Part shown: positions 27,713 to 38,090 of the stretch, in pieces
How the letters are laid out: every line of letters starts with the position of its first letter
Position numbering within the stretch: the stretch's first letter is position 1
DNA from: CAYVTV01 sp964526475
GTDB taxonomy: Bacteria > Bacteroidota > Bacteroidia > Bacteroidales > GCA-2748055
DNA: 64,000 nucleotides
Assembly: GCA_964526475.1 (NCBI GenBank)
Contig: CAZGKF010000002.1
Span: 71,684-135,683 of the forward strand
Direction of reading: 5' to 3'
Made by a program: the position numbers and the translations under genes
The notes under the pieces: generated by a model
The model's input: the letters and a program-made list of their open reading frames with translations, nothing else
Database searches by the model: none
Told to the model about the DNA's origin: nothing

Positions 27713-28916
27713 AAATAGTCTCCTTTATCAGTTTATGCCATTGAGAAGATACTGCTTTATAACTGAAATGATTCATAGTATGATCACGGATCTTTTTCTG
27801 GTTGTAATCTCCATAATTCAGATACATCTTTTCCATAGCTTCCGAAAGTCCTTCCGCATCGCGCACCGGAACAAGAAGTCCGGATTCGGAGTTAACAATT
27901 GACTGTGGTCCTCCGGATTTCGTTGCAATTACAGGCAGGCCAACAGCCATGGCCTCAATGAGGACAACTCCAAATGCTTCAATAATACTGGGAAGAATGA
28001 AAACATGTGATTGTTGCATAGCCTCTTTAACGCCTTTTTTAGTCAGAAACCCCGGAAATCTTACTTTACCCTTCAGTCCCAGTTCCACCGAGTACTTTTT
28101 CAGGTTTTTTTCAAGACTTCCGGCGCCTGCAATATGAAGTTCGAAATTCCCCTGTACCCGTTTTAAAAATTCATGAAAGGCTTCGAGAAGATATCTTAGT
28201 CCTTTAACCTCTTCCAGTAATGCAACTGAAATGAAAATGAATGGGCTGGTGTCTCTTTTCTCTGAAGGGGTGAAGAAATCTGTATTAACAAGATCCGGTA
28301 TAACTGAAATCGTGTTTTTTACTTCAGGTTCTATTTTCTCAATGCCTGCGCATAGAGAATCACTTACCACTACAATTCTTTCTGCCCCGGCAAATATCTT
28401 TTTTAATTCACACATATGCCAATCTCTGAAAAAACCCCTGGCCAGCCTGTCGGCAGTTGCGAATCTGCTTCTGTGTTCATACAGTATGAAAGGAATGCTG
28501 AAAGTATGTGATACTCTTATAGCAACAGCCCCACCCCAGACAGCACTATGAGCGATAATTACATCCGGCTGTCCGTAATCTTTAAAATATATCCTAATTT
28601 GTCTGATATAAGACTTTATCCATAACCTTATACTCATCTTTTCCAATAAAGGCAGTTTTATGAAACCTTCCCGTTGCACAAGCACCCCGTTTTCATTTTC
28701 TGTTCTTCTTTTATATGTATTTATAATGTTAACCAATGAGTTTCCGGATAAGCCAATGATCCTTTTTACTATAACATGAACTTCATATTCCTCATTACAC
28801 AATGCCTCAGCATGATCCCGAAAGAATTCCCCTCCATCGGGAGGATACCATGAAGGAATTATTAAAATCCTTATTTTTCTATTTTTCTTTTTCATCATTG
28901 ATCCTGTTGTATTCAA
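27693..28916 (-). CDS. Glycosyltransferase, GT4 family
   Basis: This is a 407-residue GT-B cytoplasmic glycosyltransferase that transfers a sugar from an activated donor to a lipid-linked glycan. The N-terminal Rossmann part is RILIIPSWYPPDGGEFFRDH. The donor-binding domain has FISVALLEEVKGLRYLLEAF, the family motif EAFGVVLIEAMAVGLPVIAT and GGPQSIV. It overlaps its upstream neighbour (methyltransferase) by 38 nt and its downstream neighbour by 20 nt, indicating translational coupling. In-frame starts 6-7 codons later (MMKKKNRK) would shorten the overlap. Confidence 0.88.
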   Translation of the reverse strand: MNTTGSMMKKKNRKIRILIIPSWYPPDGGEFFRDHAEALCNEEYEVHVIVKRIIGLSGNSLVNIINTYKRRTENENGVLVQREGFIKLPLLEKMSIRLWIKSYIRQIRIYFKDYGQPDVIIAHSAVWGGAVAIRVSHTFSIPFILYEHRSRFATADRLARGFFRDWHMCELKKIFAGAERIVVVSDSLCAGIEKIEPEVKNTISVIPDLVNTDFFTPSEKRDTSPFIFISVALLEEVKGLRYLLEAFHEFLKRVQGNFELHIAGAGSLEKNLKKYSVELGLKGKVRFPGFLTKKGVKEAMQQSHVFILPSIIEAFGVVLIEAMAVGLPVIATKSGGPQSIVNSESGLLVPVRDAEGLSEAMEKMYLNYGDYNQKKIRDHTMNHFSYKAVSSQWHKLIKETIYEHNRT

Positions 28917-29706
28917 GCGCTACATTAAAATATGCCTTTGGAAATGTCCATTTTGTAAATTCAGATGACGGGATTTTTTGTCTTATAAAAACAACAGATC
29001 TTGTGTGAGCAATGTAGTAAATGTATGTGTGCAACTCTCCCGGCAGGCCATCAAGGATACCCGCCAGTACTTCAAATCTGATATCACCTGAAATATTTTT
29101 ATAGTCATGCCATACTACAATTGAATTTTCATGAACAAGATGCTTAAAAACCTCTTCAGTATCGTTTCGGACAGCATCATAATGGTGGTCACCATCTATA
29201 AAAATCAAATCGAATTTTAATCCGGGCGATTGAAAATCGAACTTCATCGAATCCCCTTTAAGGTGAATAATATTTTCTTTACTATTGGAAAAAAATCCAT
29301 GTTGATCTATGTATTCTTTTGGTAATCCACGGATTTTCATTTCTTCATCCGACAGATTTAATGTATAACAGATATCTGCAACATCAGAAACATTAACTAC
29401 ACTCTCTCCTCTCCAGGTTCCGATCTCAAAATACTTACACCGCTCAAACTTTCTGGCCAGCAACTTCAGAAGTGCCAAATCTGTAGGTAAAGAACCTCCC
29501 TCCAGAAAAGAGAATAATTCAAGTTTCTCCCCGAATGAATTGCCAGACAAATCATCGGGAAATATTGTCGGAAAACCATTAATGGCTCTGTACTTCCGAA
29601 AAACATATTTTTCCCAGACTACCTGTTCATTTAGAATTTTATTCAGTAAAAAAGGATTTCTAATGATCCATCCTATTGCTTTAAATGCCTTGAATATCCT
29701 GTTCAT
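28879..29706 (-). CDS. Class I SAM methyltransferase (Methyltransf_24 type)
   Basis: This 275-residue protein has a Rossmann methyltransferase core: YFEIGTWRGESVV (motif I) and FDLIFIDGDHHYDAVRND, the DGDHHY form typical of Methyltransf_24 proteins in polysaccharide clusters. VVWHDYKN follows. It probably O- or N-methylates a sugar residue. It overlaps the flippase gene upstream by 26 nt and the glycosyltransferase gene downstream by 38 nt. Confidence 0.82.
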   Translation of the reverse strand: MNRIFKAFKAIGWIIRNPFLLNKILNEQVVWEKYVFRKYRAINGFPTIFPDDLSGNSFGEKLELFSFLEGGSLPTDLALLKLLARKFERCKYFEIGTWRGESVVNVSDVADICYTLNLSDEEMKIRGLPKEYIDQHGFFSNSKENIIHLKGDSMKFDFQSPGLKFDLIFIDGDHHYDAVRNDTEEVFKHLVHENSIVVWHDYKNISGDIRFEVLAGILDGLPGELHTYIYYIAHTRSVVFIRQKIPSSEFTKWTFPKAYFNVALEYNRINDEKEK

Positions 29707-31027
29707 TCATAAAAAATATTTCCGGTTTGACTGATCCGGCCAGATGAGTTTGTTTGTCGGCAAGAACCGAAAGTCTCAAATACCAGAAAAAAGTATATAA
29801 AGTAACTAAGGTACTGGTAAAACTGAAACAAATCAATAATATATATATATCTGACAGGTATATACCAATGGCTATTGAAAGTATCCGGGTAAATAACTTC
29901 ACAATGTCAATCCACATTGCCTTTTTTTGCATTCCTAACATATCGGGAAGGAAAGATAATGGGGAAGATAAATAGCTTATGAATATCCAGGGCATTAGAA
30001 TCTGCATATAGCGGCCTGCTTCTGTCCATTCCCTGCCAAAAACAAATCCGAACACCCAGGGTAAGGACAAAATGACTGAAAATAAGAATGGGAACAATCC
30101 CAGATACAATATTTTTCTTAAAAAACTTCTTACGACGGCCCTAATGTCTTTTCCTTCATTAAATCTGCTGACTGTCTGTTGGGATATTACTTGCGTCAAA
30201 GAATTCGTTATAAGATTAACCGGCCGGAACACCATAAGAAATGCCAGGGAATACAATCCTGTCTCAATAGTTGAATACCATGCACTTATAGCAAATACCG
30301 GCAAGCTGGAGGATAAATTATTAACTAAATAGTGTGGCATGCTGAACTTTGGAAATAGTCTGAACTCACTTATGCATCGTATAATTTCTTTACCAGAAAT
30401 TAAAGTGAGCAATTTCCGGTCTTTCCTGTAGATATCTGTAATATAAATCATTGCTCCCACAAACTGTCCAACAACAGAACCTGCTATAAGGCCACCGGCA
30501 TTTGGCAGTACCTCTGAAGCAGTTATTTTAATACCTGAGTTTGCTACAGATTGGGAAACATTAGCACCTGCTATTCTCCTGTAGCGTTTATTACGGTTTG
30601 ACCAACAGGATAATGTCTGAAACACGGAGACCAAAAAAGTAGAAACAGGTACTAAATACAACCATGGCCATATATTCTCATTTCCAAGGATTATAGAAAA
30701 TCTTCTGCCAAAAAGAATGACTAACAGAAGTAATAATATACTGAAGAATAAAGAAAGTAAAACTGACAACACTGTAATATGTATAGACTTCTTGTCGCTT
30801 TTAGGCATTAAAACCGCCAGATCATACTTTCCTGTGGATATTATTGCGGTAATTGCAACAATACTCATGTAAATACTAAATATCCCGTGTTCCTCCTTTT
30901 CATAAATCCTTGTAAGTACCGGATAAATAAGGAATGCTATAGCTTGAGCAACACTCGTTGCAGAAATGAGAGTGAAAACATTTCTGTAAAATTCGTTGGT
31001 AAACAAATTCTTAATTTTGGCCAACAT
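29681..31027 (-). CDS. Polysaccharide flippase (Wzx/MATE-like)
   Basis: This is a 448-residue inner membrane protein with about 12-14 hydrophobic segments. It starts with a typical Wzx N-terminus (FYRNVFTLISATSVAQAIAF...YPVLTRIYEKEEHGIFSIY) and belongs to the polysaccharide biosynthesis/MOP exporter family that flips lipid-linked oligosaccharides. It is the first gene of the four-gene overlapping cluster, so its promoter should lie in the 197 bp before it, shared with the divergent YccA-like gene. Confidence 0.88.
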   Translation of the reverse strand: MLAKIKNLFTNEFYRNVFTLISATSVAQAIAFLIYPVLTRIYEKEEHGIFSIYMSIVAITAIISTGKYDLAVLMPKSDKKSIHITVLSVLLSLFFSILLLLLVILFGRRFSIILGNENIWPWLYLVPVSTFLVSVFQTLSCWSNRNKRYRRIAGANVSQSVANSGIKITASEVLPNAGGLIAGSVVGQFVGAMIYITDIYRKDRKLLTLISGKEIIRCISEFRLFPKFSMPHYLVNNLSSSLPVFAISAWYSTIETGLYSLAFLMVFRPVNLITNSLTQVISQQTVSRFNEGKDIRAVVRSFLRKILYLGLFPFLFSVILSLPWVFGFVFGREWTEAGRYMQILMPWIFISYLSSPLSFLPDMLGMQKKAMWIDIVKLFTRILSIAIGIYLSDIYILLICFSFTSTLVTLYTFFWYLRLSVLADKQTHLAGSVKPEIFFMNEQDIQGI

Positions 31028-31224
31028 GATTTATTCTCTACCTGAGCAAAAACATTTAAACAAAATTAACATTAAATATACCGTTTTATTCAAAATCGTA
31101 ACATTTTCAAACTTAACCCCTGTCCCTTTTTAATAGTGACCTGTTAGCTATAATTTGGCATATCATTTGACTGCTTCAATATTCGAATAAACTGATTTTA
31201 ATAATTCATGAAAAACTGACAAAA

Positions 31225-31977
31225 ATGGCTATATCAAGATCATCAAATCCTGTTTTGAATAAAGGAACATTCAAAATTGCTGGTTATACTGGTACTGGGA
31301 GTTCGGTTATGACAATAAAAGGAACTGTAAATAAGATTTTCCTTATGACCTTACTGGTAGTTCTCGGTGCTGCCTACACATGGAACCTGATGATTCAGGG
31401 AAACATGGGAGCTGTGGGAATTTATATGATTGGCGGAGGAATTGGAGGATTCATACTGGCACTCATCACAGTCTTTAAAAAAACCTGGTCCCCATTTACA
31501 GCTCCTGTTTATTCAGTGCTTCAGGGATTGTTGCTGGGAGGTATTTCTGCCCAGTTTAACCAGGCATACCCGGGTATTGTTTTGCAGGCTGTTACTCTCA
31601 CATTCGGAACACTGTTTGCTTTACTTTTTGCATACAGATCAGGTTTGATAAAAGTAACTGAAAATTTCAAACTGGGAGTGGTTGCGGCAACAGGCGGGGT
31701 TTTTATAGCATATATGCTTTCATTTTTACTTGGACTTTTTGGAGTGAATATTGGATTCATGCACAGTAATGGGCCGGTTGGAATCATCATCAGCCTGGTA
31801 GTAATAGTCATCGCATCCCTTAATCTGGTGATGGATTTCGATTTTATAGAAAACGGGGCAGAAATGGGAGCACCAAAATACATGGAATGGTATGCAGCAT
31901 TTGGCCTAATGGTAACACTCATCTGGCTATATGTTGAATTCCTCCGGCTATTATCAAAAATCTCAAGCAGGAGATAA
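31225..31977 (+). CDS. Bax inhibitor-1/YccA family membrane protein
   Basis: This 250-residue protein has seven hydrophobic segments and the family C-terminus FDFIENGAEMGAPKYMEWYA, with the acidic pair proposed to form the pH-sensitive ion path in bacterial BI-1 homologues. N-terminal NPVLNKGTF is typical of the 'Bax1-I' form in Bacteroidota and Actinobacteria. Role uncertain: regulation of membrane proteases or a calcium leak. Confidence 0.88.
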   Translation: MAISRSSNPVLNKGTFKIAGYTGTGSSVMTIKGTVNKIFLMTLLVVLGAAYTWNLMIQGNMGAVGIYMIGGGIGGFILALITVFKKTWSPFTAPVYSVLQGLLLGGISAQFNQAYPGIVLQAVTLTFGTLFALLFAYRSGLIKVTENFKLGVVAATGGVFIAYMLSFLLGLFGVNIGFMHSNGPVGIIISLVVIVIASLNLVMDFDFIENGAEMGAPKYMEWYAAFGLMVTLIWLYVEFLRLLSKISSRR

Positions 31978-32253
31978 ATTCCCGATATAATGTTATAAAG
32001 CCTTTAATCTGCAGATCACTTGCTTCTTTAGTACCTCAAGTAGTTCACTAAAATTTTTTCAAATGAAGATGTCAATTACCATATCATAAAGATATTTTAT
32101 AGAAAAAGCCTATATTTACATTGATATCAATATATAAATGCTTTCGCAATATAATTTATTATTTTTTAACACTGTTGTCCGGCAAAATATCAGAACATTA
32201 AAAAAGATAATAACTTTAGCACATATTAATTTCTTAAAGAACAGAACGACTGA

Positions 32254-33489
32254 ATGACCATTTTGGAAGTAAAAAACAGGATTACAGAGAAAGAGTTTCT
32301 AAAAGTACCTAAAACTCTTTATAAAGATGACCAGGTCTGGGTTTGTCCTTTGGATGAGGATATAACAGATCTTTTCAATCCTTCCAGAAATGCTCATCTT
32401 AGAAATGGAGATGCCTGTCGCTGGATTCTGAAAAGCAAAAAAGGTAAATTGATTGGGAGGATTTCTGCTTTTTACCATGGACAAAAACCTTCTGCCGATA
32501 ATATCAGAACTGCAGGTGTCGGCCACTTTGAATGTATCAATGATCAGGAGGCTGCTGACCTTCTTTTTAATACAGCAAAACAATGGCTTGAATCAAAAGG
32601 TTTTCAGGCAATGGATGGCCCTGTAAATTTTGGTGAGAATGACAGTAACTGGGGGCTTCTTGTTGATGGGTTCACTCACCCTGCTTATGGTATGCCTTAT
32701 AATCATCCATATTATAAAGACCTTTTTGAGAATTATGGGTTCAAATTATATTTCAGGCAATATAGTTATCACCTCGATCTGGATAAAAAATTCCCTGAAC
32801 GTTTCTGGAAAATTGCAGAATGGGTATGCCGAAAACCTGATTTCAAATTCGAGCATTTCTCATGGAAAGAGGCTGACAGATTTGCATCTGATTTGGTTTA
32901 CATTTACAATCTTGCCTGGTCAAATTTCAAGGAAGACTTCACCCCTCTCCATCCTGCTGATGTAAAGGCCGGATTAAAAAAATCAAAACCTGTCCTTGAC
33001 GAGGAATTAGTTTGGTTTGCGTACCATAAAGATGAACCAATTGGATTTTTTATTATGCTCCCTGACATAAATCAGATTCTCAGGAAACTAAATGGAAAAC
33101 TTCATTCTTTCAACAAACTGCGTTTTTATTTTCTTAAAAAAAGAAAAACTATTAACAGAATTCGTGCCCAGGTAGCGGGAGTAATCCCAAAATACCAGAA
33201 TTCAGGGATAGAATCAGGAATTTTCTGGAATCTTCGCCAAAAAATGGATCATAAGCCTCAATACAAAGAAATTGAATTATCCTGGGTAGGCGATTTTAAT
33301 CCAAAGATGATAGCACTTTATGAAGCTGTTGGAGGCGTAAGAGCTAAAACCCATCATACATACAGATATATGATCGACCAGAGCATTCCTTTTGAGCGTT
33401 TTATGCCGGGAATGATTGATGTGCCCCTCTCACAGAAAAAAGCAAGGCAAATAAATAATATTGAGCAATCCGGTAATGAGGCTTTGTGA
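32254..33489 (+). CDS. GNAT-like (YghO-type) protein
   Basis: This 411-residue cytoplasmic protein resembles two GNAT acetyltransferase folds in tandem. The N-terminal half includes FLKVPKTLYKDDQVWVCPL and DGPVNFGENDSNWGLLVDGF, which is characteristic of the family. The C-terminal half (about 250-390) includes AQVAGVIPKYQNSGIESGIF and ELSWVGDFNPKMIALYEAVG. No donor or acceptor can be named. It is followed 53 nt later by the phosphatase-superfamily gene on the same strand. Confidence 0.75.
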   Translation: MTILEVKNRITEKEFLKVPKTLYKDDQVWVCPLDEDITDLFNPSRNAHLRNGDACRWILKSKKGKLIGRISAFYHGQKPSADNIRTAGVGHFECINDQEAADLLFNTAKQWLESKGFQAMDGPVNFGENDSNWGLLVDGFTHPAYGMPYNHPYYKDLFENYGFKLYFRQYSYHLDLDKKFPERFWKIAEWVCRKPDFKFEHFSWKEADRFASDLVYIYNLAWSNFKEDFTPLHPADVKAGLKKSKPVLDEELVWFAYHKDEPIGFFIMLPDINQILRKLNGKLHSFNKLRFYFLKKRKTINRIRAQVAGVIPKYQNSGIESGIFWNLRQKMDHKPQYKEIELSWVGDFNPKMIALYEAVGGVRAKTHHTYRYMIDQSIPFERFMPGMIDVPLSQKKARQINNIEQSGNEAL

Positions 33490-33542
33490 AATTTAATTAT
33501 TGAGGACAAAACAGCATCAGTATTTGGAAGTTTTGTTTTTTT

Positions 33543-34682
33543 ATGTTCTCCAAAATATTCAATATGTATATTAAGCTGATAACTTTTTTTATTATTTCTC
33601 CGATCTTTTTGTTTACCGCCTGTAATCAAAAAACGAATCAACCTCCGGAGCGCACCATCTTATTCATTATCGACGGGATGACTCCGGGTATTAATGACAG
33701 TATTCATATGCCCAACTTTTCATCCTTATTAAGTGAGGGTGTACTTTTCAGGGAAGTTTACTTACCTCTTGCCGCTCATCCGGATTCCAGCACTGAATAT
33801 CCCTGGACCAGTTCAATCCCCAATCCTGTACTTATGTCAGGTACTGTATTCATTGGTCAGGAAGGTATCAGGAAAAACCTGCTTCAACATTCTTTTACCA
33901 ATCGACCGACGGCCTTCCTTGTTAATGCGGGGGCATACTCTTCAATTAGCGATGACTATACAATCTATATGGAATTTCAGAATGTATTTAATGACGAACA
34001 AGTTATAAAATCAGCCCGGGAAGTTATTGTTAATAACAATCCGGAATTCATAAGAATTCACTGTCAGGGGCCCGGATCAGCCGGGTTCAGAAGTCAGAAA
34101 GAGCTTAACCAGCCATATACCCATAATATCTGGCATGAAACCTCCCCTTACCGCACTCAAAATACATATGTTGATTCCTTATTAGGTGATTTCATACAGT
34201 GGATGAAGGAAAAAGATATATTTGAGAACAGTGTCATAATTATTATCGGTGACCATGGACAATCAGACATGGGAGGGCATCTCCCTGATGATCCTAGTGC
34301 AGCTGTAACACAGGCTCTTTTCATCGGAAAAGATATTAGAAAAGGAATCGCTTATGATTTTGCAGAGATAACAGATATTGCTCCAACTATAACCTGGCTT
34401 CATCAATTGCCTCCTCCAAAATATAATATCGGAAGGGTGCTTAAGGAAATTAAATATGAAACTGATCAATCCGGAGAACCGGAAAAACTGATCAAAGAAC
34501 TCAATAATGTTCTGGTTGAGTATTTTTCTATACCGGATGAGCAAAAAACCAGTGACTTTTTATCTATTTTCGAAATCGGAAAATGGCACCTGTCTCCCTC
34601 CGGAACAGATTTAAGATCATTTGTTGAGCAGCAAAAAAGATCCCTCGAAACACTAAAGCAAAATCCGAACGCAACTCCTTAA
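33543..34682 (+). CDS. Alkaline-phosphatase-superfamily lipoprotein
   Basis: This 379-residue exported protein has lipobox LFTAC with Cys27. The superfamily's metal ligands are recognisable: the first Asp in LFIIDGMTPG and the DHG pair in IIIIGDHGQSDMGGH, with TDIAPTITWL towards the end. It resembles nucleotide pyrophosphatase/phosphodiesterase or sulfatase-like enzymes, but the nucleophile Ser/Thr is not clearly identifiable. It ends 21 nt before the GH2 gene, so the two are likely co-transcribed and may act on the same glycan. Confidence 0.68.
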   Translation: MFSKIFNMYIKLITFFIISPIFLFTACNQKTNQPPERTILFIIDGMTPGINDSIHMPNFSSLLSEGVLFREVYLPLAAHPDSSTEYPWTSSIPNPVLMSGTVFIGQEGIRKNLLQHSFTNRPTAFLVNAGAYSSISDDYTIYMEFQNVFNDEQVIKSAREVIVNNNPEFIRIHCQGPGSAGFRSQKELNQPYTHNIWHETSPYRTQNTYVDSLLGDFIQWMKEKDIFENSVIIIIGDHGQSDMGGHLPDDPSAAVTQALFIGKDIRKGIAYDFAEITDIAPTITWLHQLPPPKYNIGRVLKEIKYETDQSGEPEKLIKELNNVLVEYFSIPDEQKTSDFLSIFEIGKWHLSPSGTDLRSFVEQQKRSLETLKQNPNATP

Positions 34683-34703
34683 ATATAACCATATTATATC
34701 AAT

Positions 34704-37700
34704 GTGAGAATACTTTCATTCCTTTTTATCACGGTGTTTCTTCATCTGTTATTAATTAATAGCTGCCGTTCTCCCCAATATTATTGGGAAGACCCATCAG
34801 TAACAGGTATTAATAAACTACCTGCCAGAGCACATTTTTACCCTTATCAGAATGCCCCGGCTGCGCTTGGCTTTGATTTTAATAAATCTGAGAGGGTAAT
34901 TCTTCTCAATGGTGACTGGTCATTTTATTTTTCTGAAAATCCGAATTCTGTTCCTGAAAATTTTTATTCTTCCTCCTATAATGATCAGCAATGGGATAAA
35001 ATATATGTCCCCTCCAACTGGCAATTAAAAGGTTACGGCATCCCAATTTATACAAATATAAAACATCCTTTTCCTGCCAATCCGCCCTATCTGCCGAAAG
35101 ATAAAAACGAAACAGGTTTATACCGGACCCGTTTTAACCTTCCATCTTCATGGGAAGGAAATGAAGTTATCCTTCATTTTGCCGGCGTCCAGTCGGGCTT
35201 TTATCTTTGGGTGAACGGTGTAGAAGCAGGGTACAGCCAGGGAAGTATGCTTCCTGCTGAGTTCAATATTACCCCGTATCTTAATCCCGGAGAGAATCTT
35301 ATCGCCGTTAAGGTAATTCGATGGACAGACGGGAGTTACCTGGAGGACATTGATTATTGGCGTATGAGCGGAATTTACAGGGATGTTTACCTGTTTGCAA
35401 GGCCCGATATCCACATGGTTGATTTTCATGTAAAAACTGATCTGGATGAATCTTATAAAAATGCATCACTTAATCTGAAAGTTACTCTTGGAGGAATAAT
35501 GGAAGAAGAAAAAGCTTCTGTTGAACCGGAGACAGAAATTAAAAAGGATCAGGTTTTCTCCCTTAATTATTCGCTTCTCCATGATGATTTAAAGATTTTC
35601 ACTGACTCAGCAGTATTTAAACCCTCAGGAAATGAGAAAACTATTGTTCTGGACATAGAAAAAGAAGTAACGGATCCCATGAAGTGGTCAGCTGAATCTC
35701 CCAATCTCTATACACTTTTATTAGAAATAAAGGATAATTCGGGAAAGACAATTGAAGCAACTGCTTCTAAAATAGGTTTCAGAAAGGTGGAAATCATTAA
35801 GGGGCAATTATGCCTGAACGGAAAACCCATACTGGTTAAAGGAGTAAACCGTCACGAAATTGATCCCGATAATGGCCGTGTAATCAAAGAAGAACTGATG
35901 ATTGAAGATATAAAAATCATGAAACAGCACAATATTAACGCTGTCAGGACTTCTCACTATCCAAACCAAACAAGATGGTACGAATTATGTGATGAATACG
36001 GGCTATATGTGATGGGTGAGGCCAATGTTGAAAGTCATGAACTTTGGGCTGATCATAAGGTTTATCTGAGTGAAATGCCTGAATGGAAAAATGCCATAGT
36101 TAGCAGAGGAACCCGCATGGTAGAAAGAGATAAAAACCATCCCTCTGTCATATTCTGGTCGATGGGAAATGAAGCCGGATGGGGATCAAATTTCGATGCC
36201 ATGTATGAAGCTATGAAAGCTATTGATCCTGCCAGACCCGTTCACTATGAATCGAAAATTCCGGCATACGCGGCAGTCATTTCCGGATATGACTTTAATT
36301 CCACCATGTATCCTGCTCCGGATGATGAATCACGTTACGATACATTCTCCCTGCCGTGGCTTGTCAGGGAAGATCCTGAACGACCCGTGATAATCTGTGA
36401 ATACGCCCATGGAATGGGCAACAGTACCGGAAATTTTTATAAGTTCTGGGATGTTATTGAAGATCCTGCTTATCCAACACTTCAGGGAGGATTTATATGG
36501 GACTGGGTTGATCAGGGCCTTAGAAGGATAAGTCCTGAAGGTGAAAGCTATTTTGTATATGGCGGTGATTTTGGTGATACCCCAAATAATGCCAATTTCT
36601 GTATAAACGGGATTATATTCCCCGACAGAAAACCCCAACCTGCCATGGAAGAAGTGAAAAAAGTACAGCAATTCATAAAAACAAGCCTTACAGATCCCGA
36701 AAAGGGTATAATATCCGTTAAGAATACCTATAAATTCATTGACCTTGGATTTGTTGCGATTCATTGGCAACTGAAAAAGAATGGAAAAACTGTACAGTCT
36801 GGTACTATTAACGATTTGAATGTTCCACCAGGGGATTCACGCAACTTCCAGTTACCTTACCGAAAACCCGCCTCAAACGACCTTTCCGTTTATACTCTCG
36901 ATGTATCATACCGGCTTAAGAAATCAGAAAGCTGGGGCGATGCAGGACATGAAACAGCCTGGGAACAATTTGTTCTTACAAAGAATCATATTGTACCGGA
37001 ATACACAGTTTCAACCCAAAACCTGACTACTGAGGATCAGGGTGAACATATTGCCATAAAAGGTAAAAACATCAGTCTGGAATATGACAAGCAAAAGGGA
37101 CATTTCATGAATTACCATTATAACAATATCCTGGTTTTTAATGAAGGACCTGTTCCTAATTTCTGGAGAACCCCTACTGATAATGATGAGGGGGGATCTG
37201 AAGAAGCCGGAAATACAGACGAAAGTTTTGCATCACAATGGCTCGGAGCAGGATTGAGAAATGCAGATTTCGTTTTCGAAAAACCTGAACTGGAAGAAAC
37301 AAATAATGGTTTACAAATACAAACCAGGGGGAAAGCTCCATGCCCTGCAGGAGAAATTATTCTGGATGTTATATATACCATAGAAGGCGATGGCAAAATT
37401 CATATTTCTAAAGCCTGTGCTCTCAATGGTAATTTTCCTGCTTTGCCAAAAGTCGGAGCTTATTTTCTGCTTCCGGAAACTTTTGAGCATATGGAATGGT
37501 TTGGGCGCGGGCCACATGAATCATATTGGGACAGGAAATCGGGCGCAAGGTTTGGACTTTATAGCGGTCAGATTTCTGAACAATATGTGCCCTATGTCAA
37601 ACCCCAGGAAAACGGGAATAAATCGGATGTAAGCTGGGTAAGTCTTTACAACAAGGATAACATGGGATTAAAGTTTCATGGCGACCAACTTCTTAATATA

Positions 37701-37904
37701 AGTGCCCATTACTATTCTCTCGATAACCTGACTGATGCAAAGCATACGATTGAACTTAAACCAGCAGGTTATTTAACACTTAACATCGATTTACAGCAAC
37801 ATGGGCTTGGAGGGGACGACAGCTGGAGGCCAAGAACACATAAAGAGTACCGTTTAACAGAAAATAAATATTCGTATTCCTATTATATAATTCCGAAATT
37901 ATAA
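34704..37904 (+). CDS. Exported beta-galactosidase, glycoside hydrolase family 2
   Basis: This 1066-residue enzyme has the LacZ domain order: sugar-binding, Ig-like, TIM barrel, second Ig-like and a C-terminal beta-sandwich. The acid/base is Glu490 in WSMGNEAGWGSN and the nucleophile is Glu566 in IICEYAHGMGNS. A GTG start is required for the signal peptide VRILSFLFITVFLHLLLINS and lipobox NSC (Cys21); an overlapping ATG at 34702 is immediately followed by a stop. It therefore acts at the cell surface or in the periplasm on beta-galactosides, or other beta-glycosides within GH2. Confidence 0.9.
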   Translation: MRILSFLFITVFLHLLLINSCRSPQYYWEDPSVTGINKLPARAHFYPYQNAPAALGFDFNKSERVILLNGDWSFYFSENPNSVPENFYSSSYNDQQWDKIYVPSNWQLKGYGIPIYTNIKHPFPANPPYLPKDKNETGLYRTRFNLPSSWEGNEVILHFAGVQSGFYLWVNGVEAGYSQGSMLPAEFNITPYLNPGENLIAVKVIRWTDGSYLEDIDYWRMSGIYRDVYLFARPDIHMVDFHVKTDLDESYKNASLNLKVTLGGIMEEEKASVEPETEIKKDQVFSLNYSLLHDDLKIFTDSAVFKPSGNEKTIVLDIEKEVTDPMKWSAESPNLYTLLLEIKDNSGKTIEATASKIGFRKVEIIKGQLCLNGKPILVKGVNRHEIDPDNGRVIKEELMIEDIKIMKQHNINAVRTSHYPNQTRWYELCDEYGLYVMGEANVESHELWADHKVYLSEMPEWKNAIVSRGTRMVERDKNHPSVIFWSMGNEAGWGSNFDAMYEAMKAIDPARPVHYESKIPAYAAVISGYDFNSTMYPAPDDESRYDTFSLPWLVREDPERPVIICEYAHGMGNSTGNFYKFWDVIEDPAYPTLQGGFIWDWVDQGLRRISPEGESYFVYGGDFGDTPNNANFCINGIIFPDRKPQPAMEEVKKVQQFIKTSLTDPEKGIISVKNTYKFIDLGFVAIHWQLKKNGKTVQSGTINDLNVPPGDSRNFQLPYRKPASNDLSVYTLDVSYRLKKSESWGDAGHETAWEQFVLTKNHIVPEYTVSTQNLTTEDQGEHIAIKGKNISLEYDKQKGHFMNYHYNNILVFNEGPVPNFWRTPTDNDEGGSEEAGNTDESFASQWLGAGLRNADFVFEKPELEETNNGLQIQTRGKAPCPAGEIILDVIYTIEGDGKIHISKACALNGNFPALPKVGAYFLLPETFEHMEWFGRGPHESYWDRKSGARFGLYSGQISEQYVPYVKPQENGNKSDVSWVSLYNKDNMGLKFHGDQLLNISAHYYSLDNLTDAKHTIELKPAGYLTLNIDLQQHGLGGDDSWRPRTHKEYRLTENKYSYSYYIIPKL

Positions 37905-37939
37905 ATTGAGATTACAGAAAAATTGTCATAGAAGGTAAA

Positions 37940-38015
37940 AACCAATAGCCCGTAGGGCTTTAGGTATTGTAGCAACAATTATACATACGGCAATATACCT
38001 CGTAGAGGTTATAGG
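37940..38015. repeat. Paired GTA-loop palindromes
   Basis: Two small hairpins with the same loop, AGCCC-GTA-GGGCT (37947-37959) and ACCTC-GTA-GAGGT (37997-38009), lie 37 bp apart between two convergent genes. This pattern is seen in dispersed palindromic repeats of Bacteroidota. Confidence 0.5.
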
Positions 38016-38090
38016 CGATCATCCCAGAAATCAAACAGAAATTGCTGGTCAAATTCTATCTCATTTTTAGTAAGAATGTCGCTATATTCT

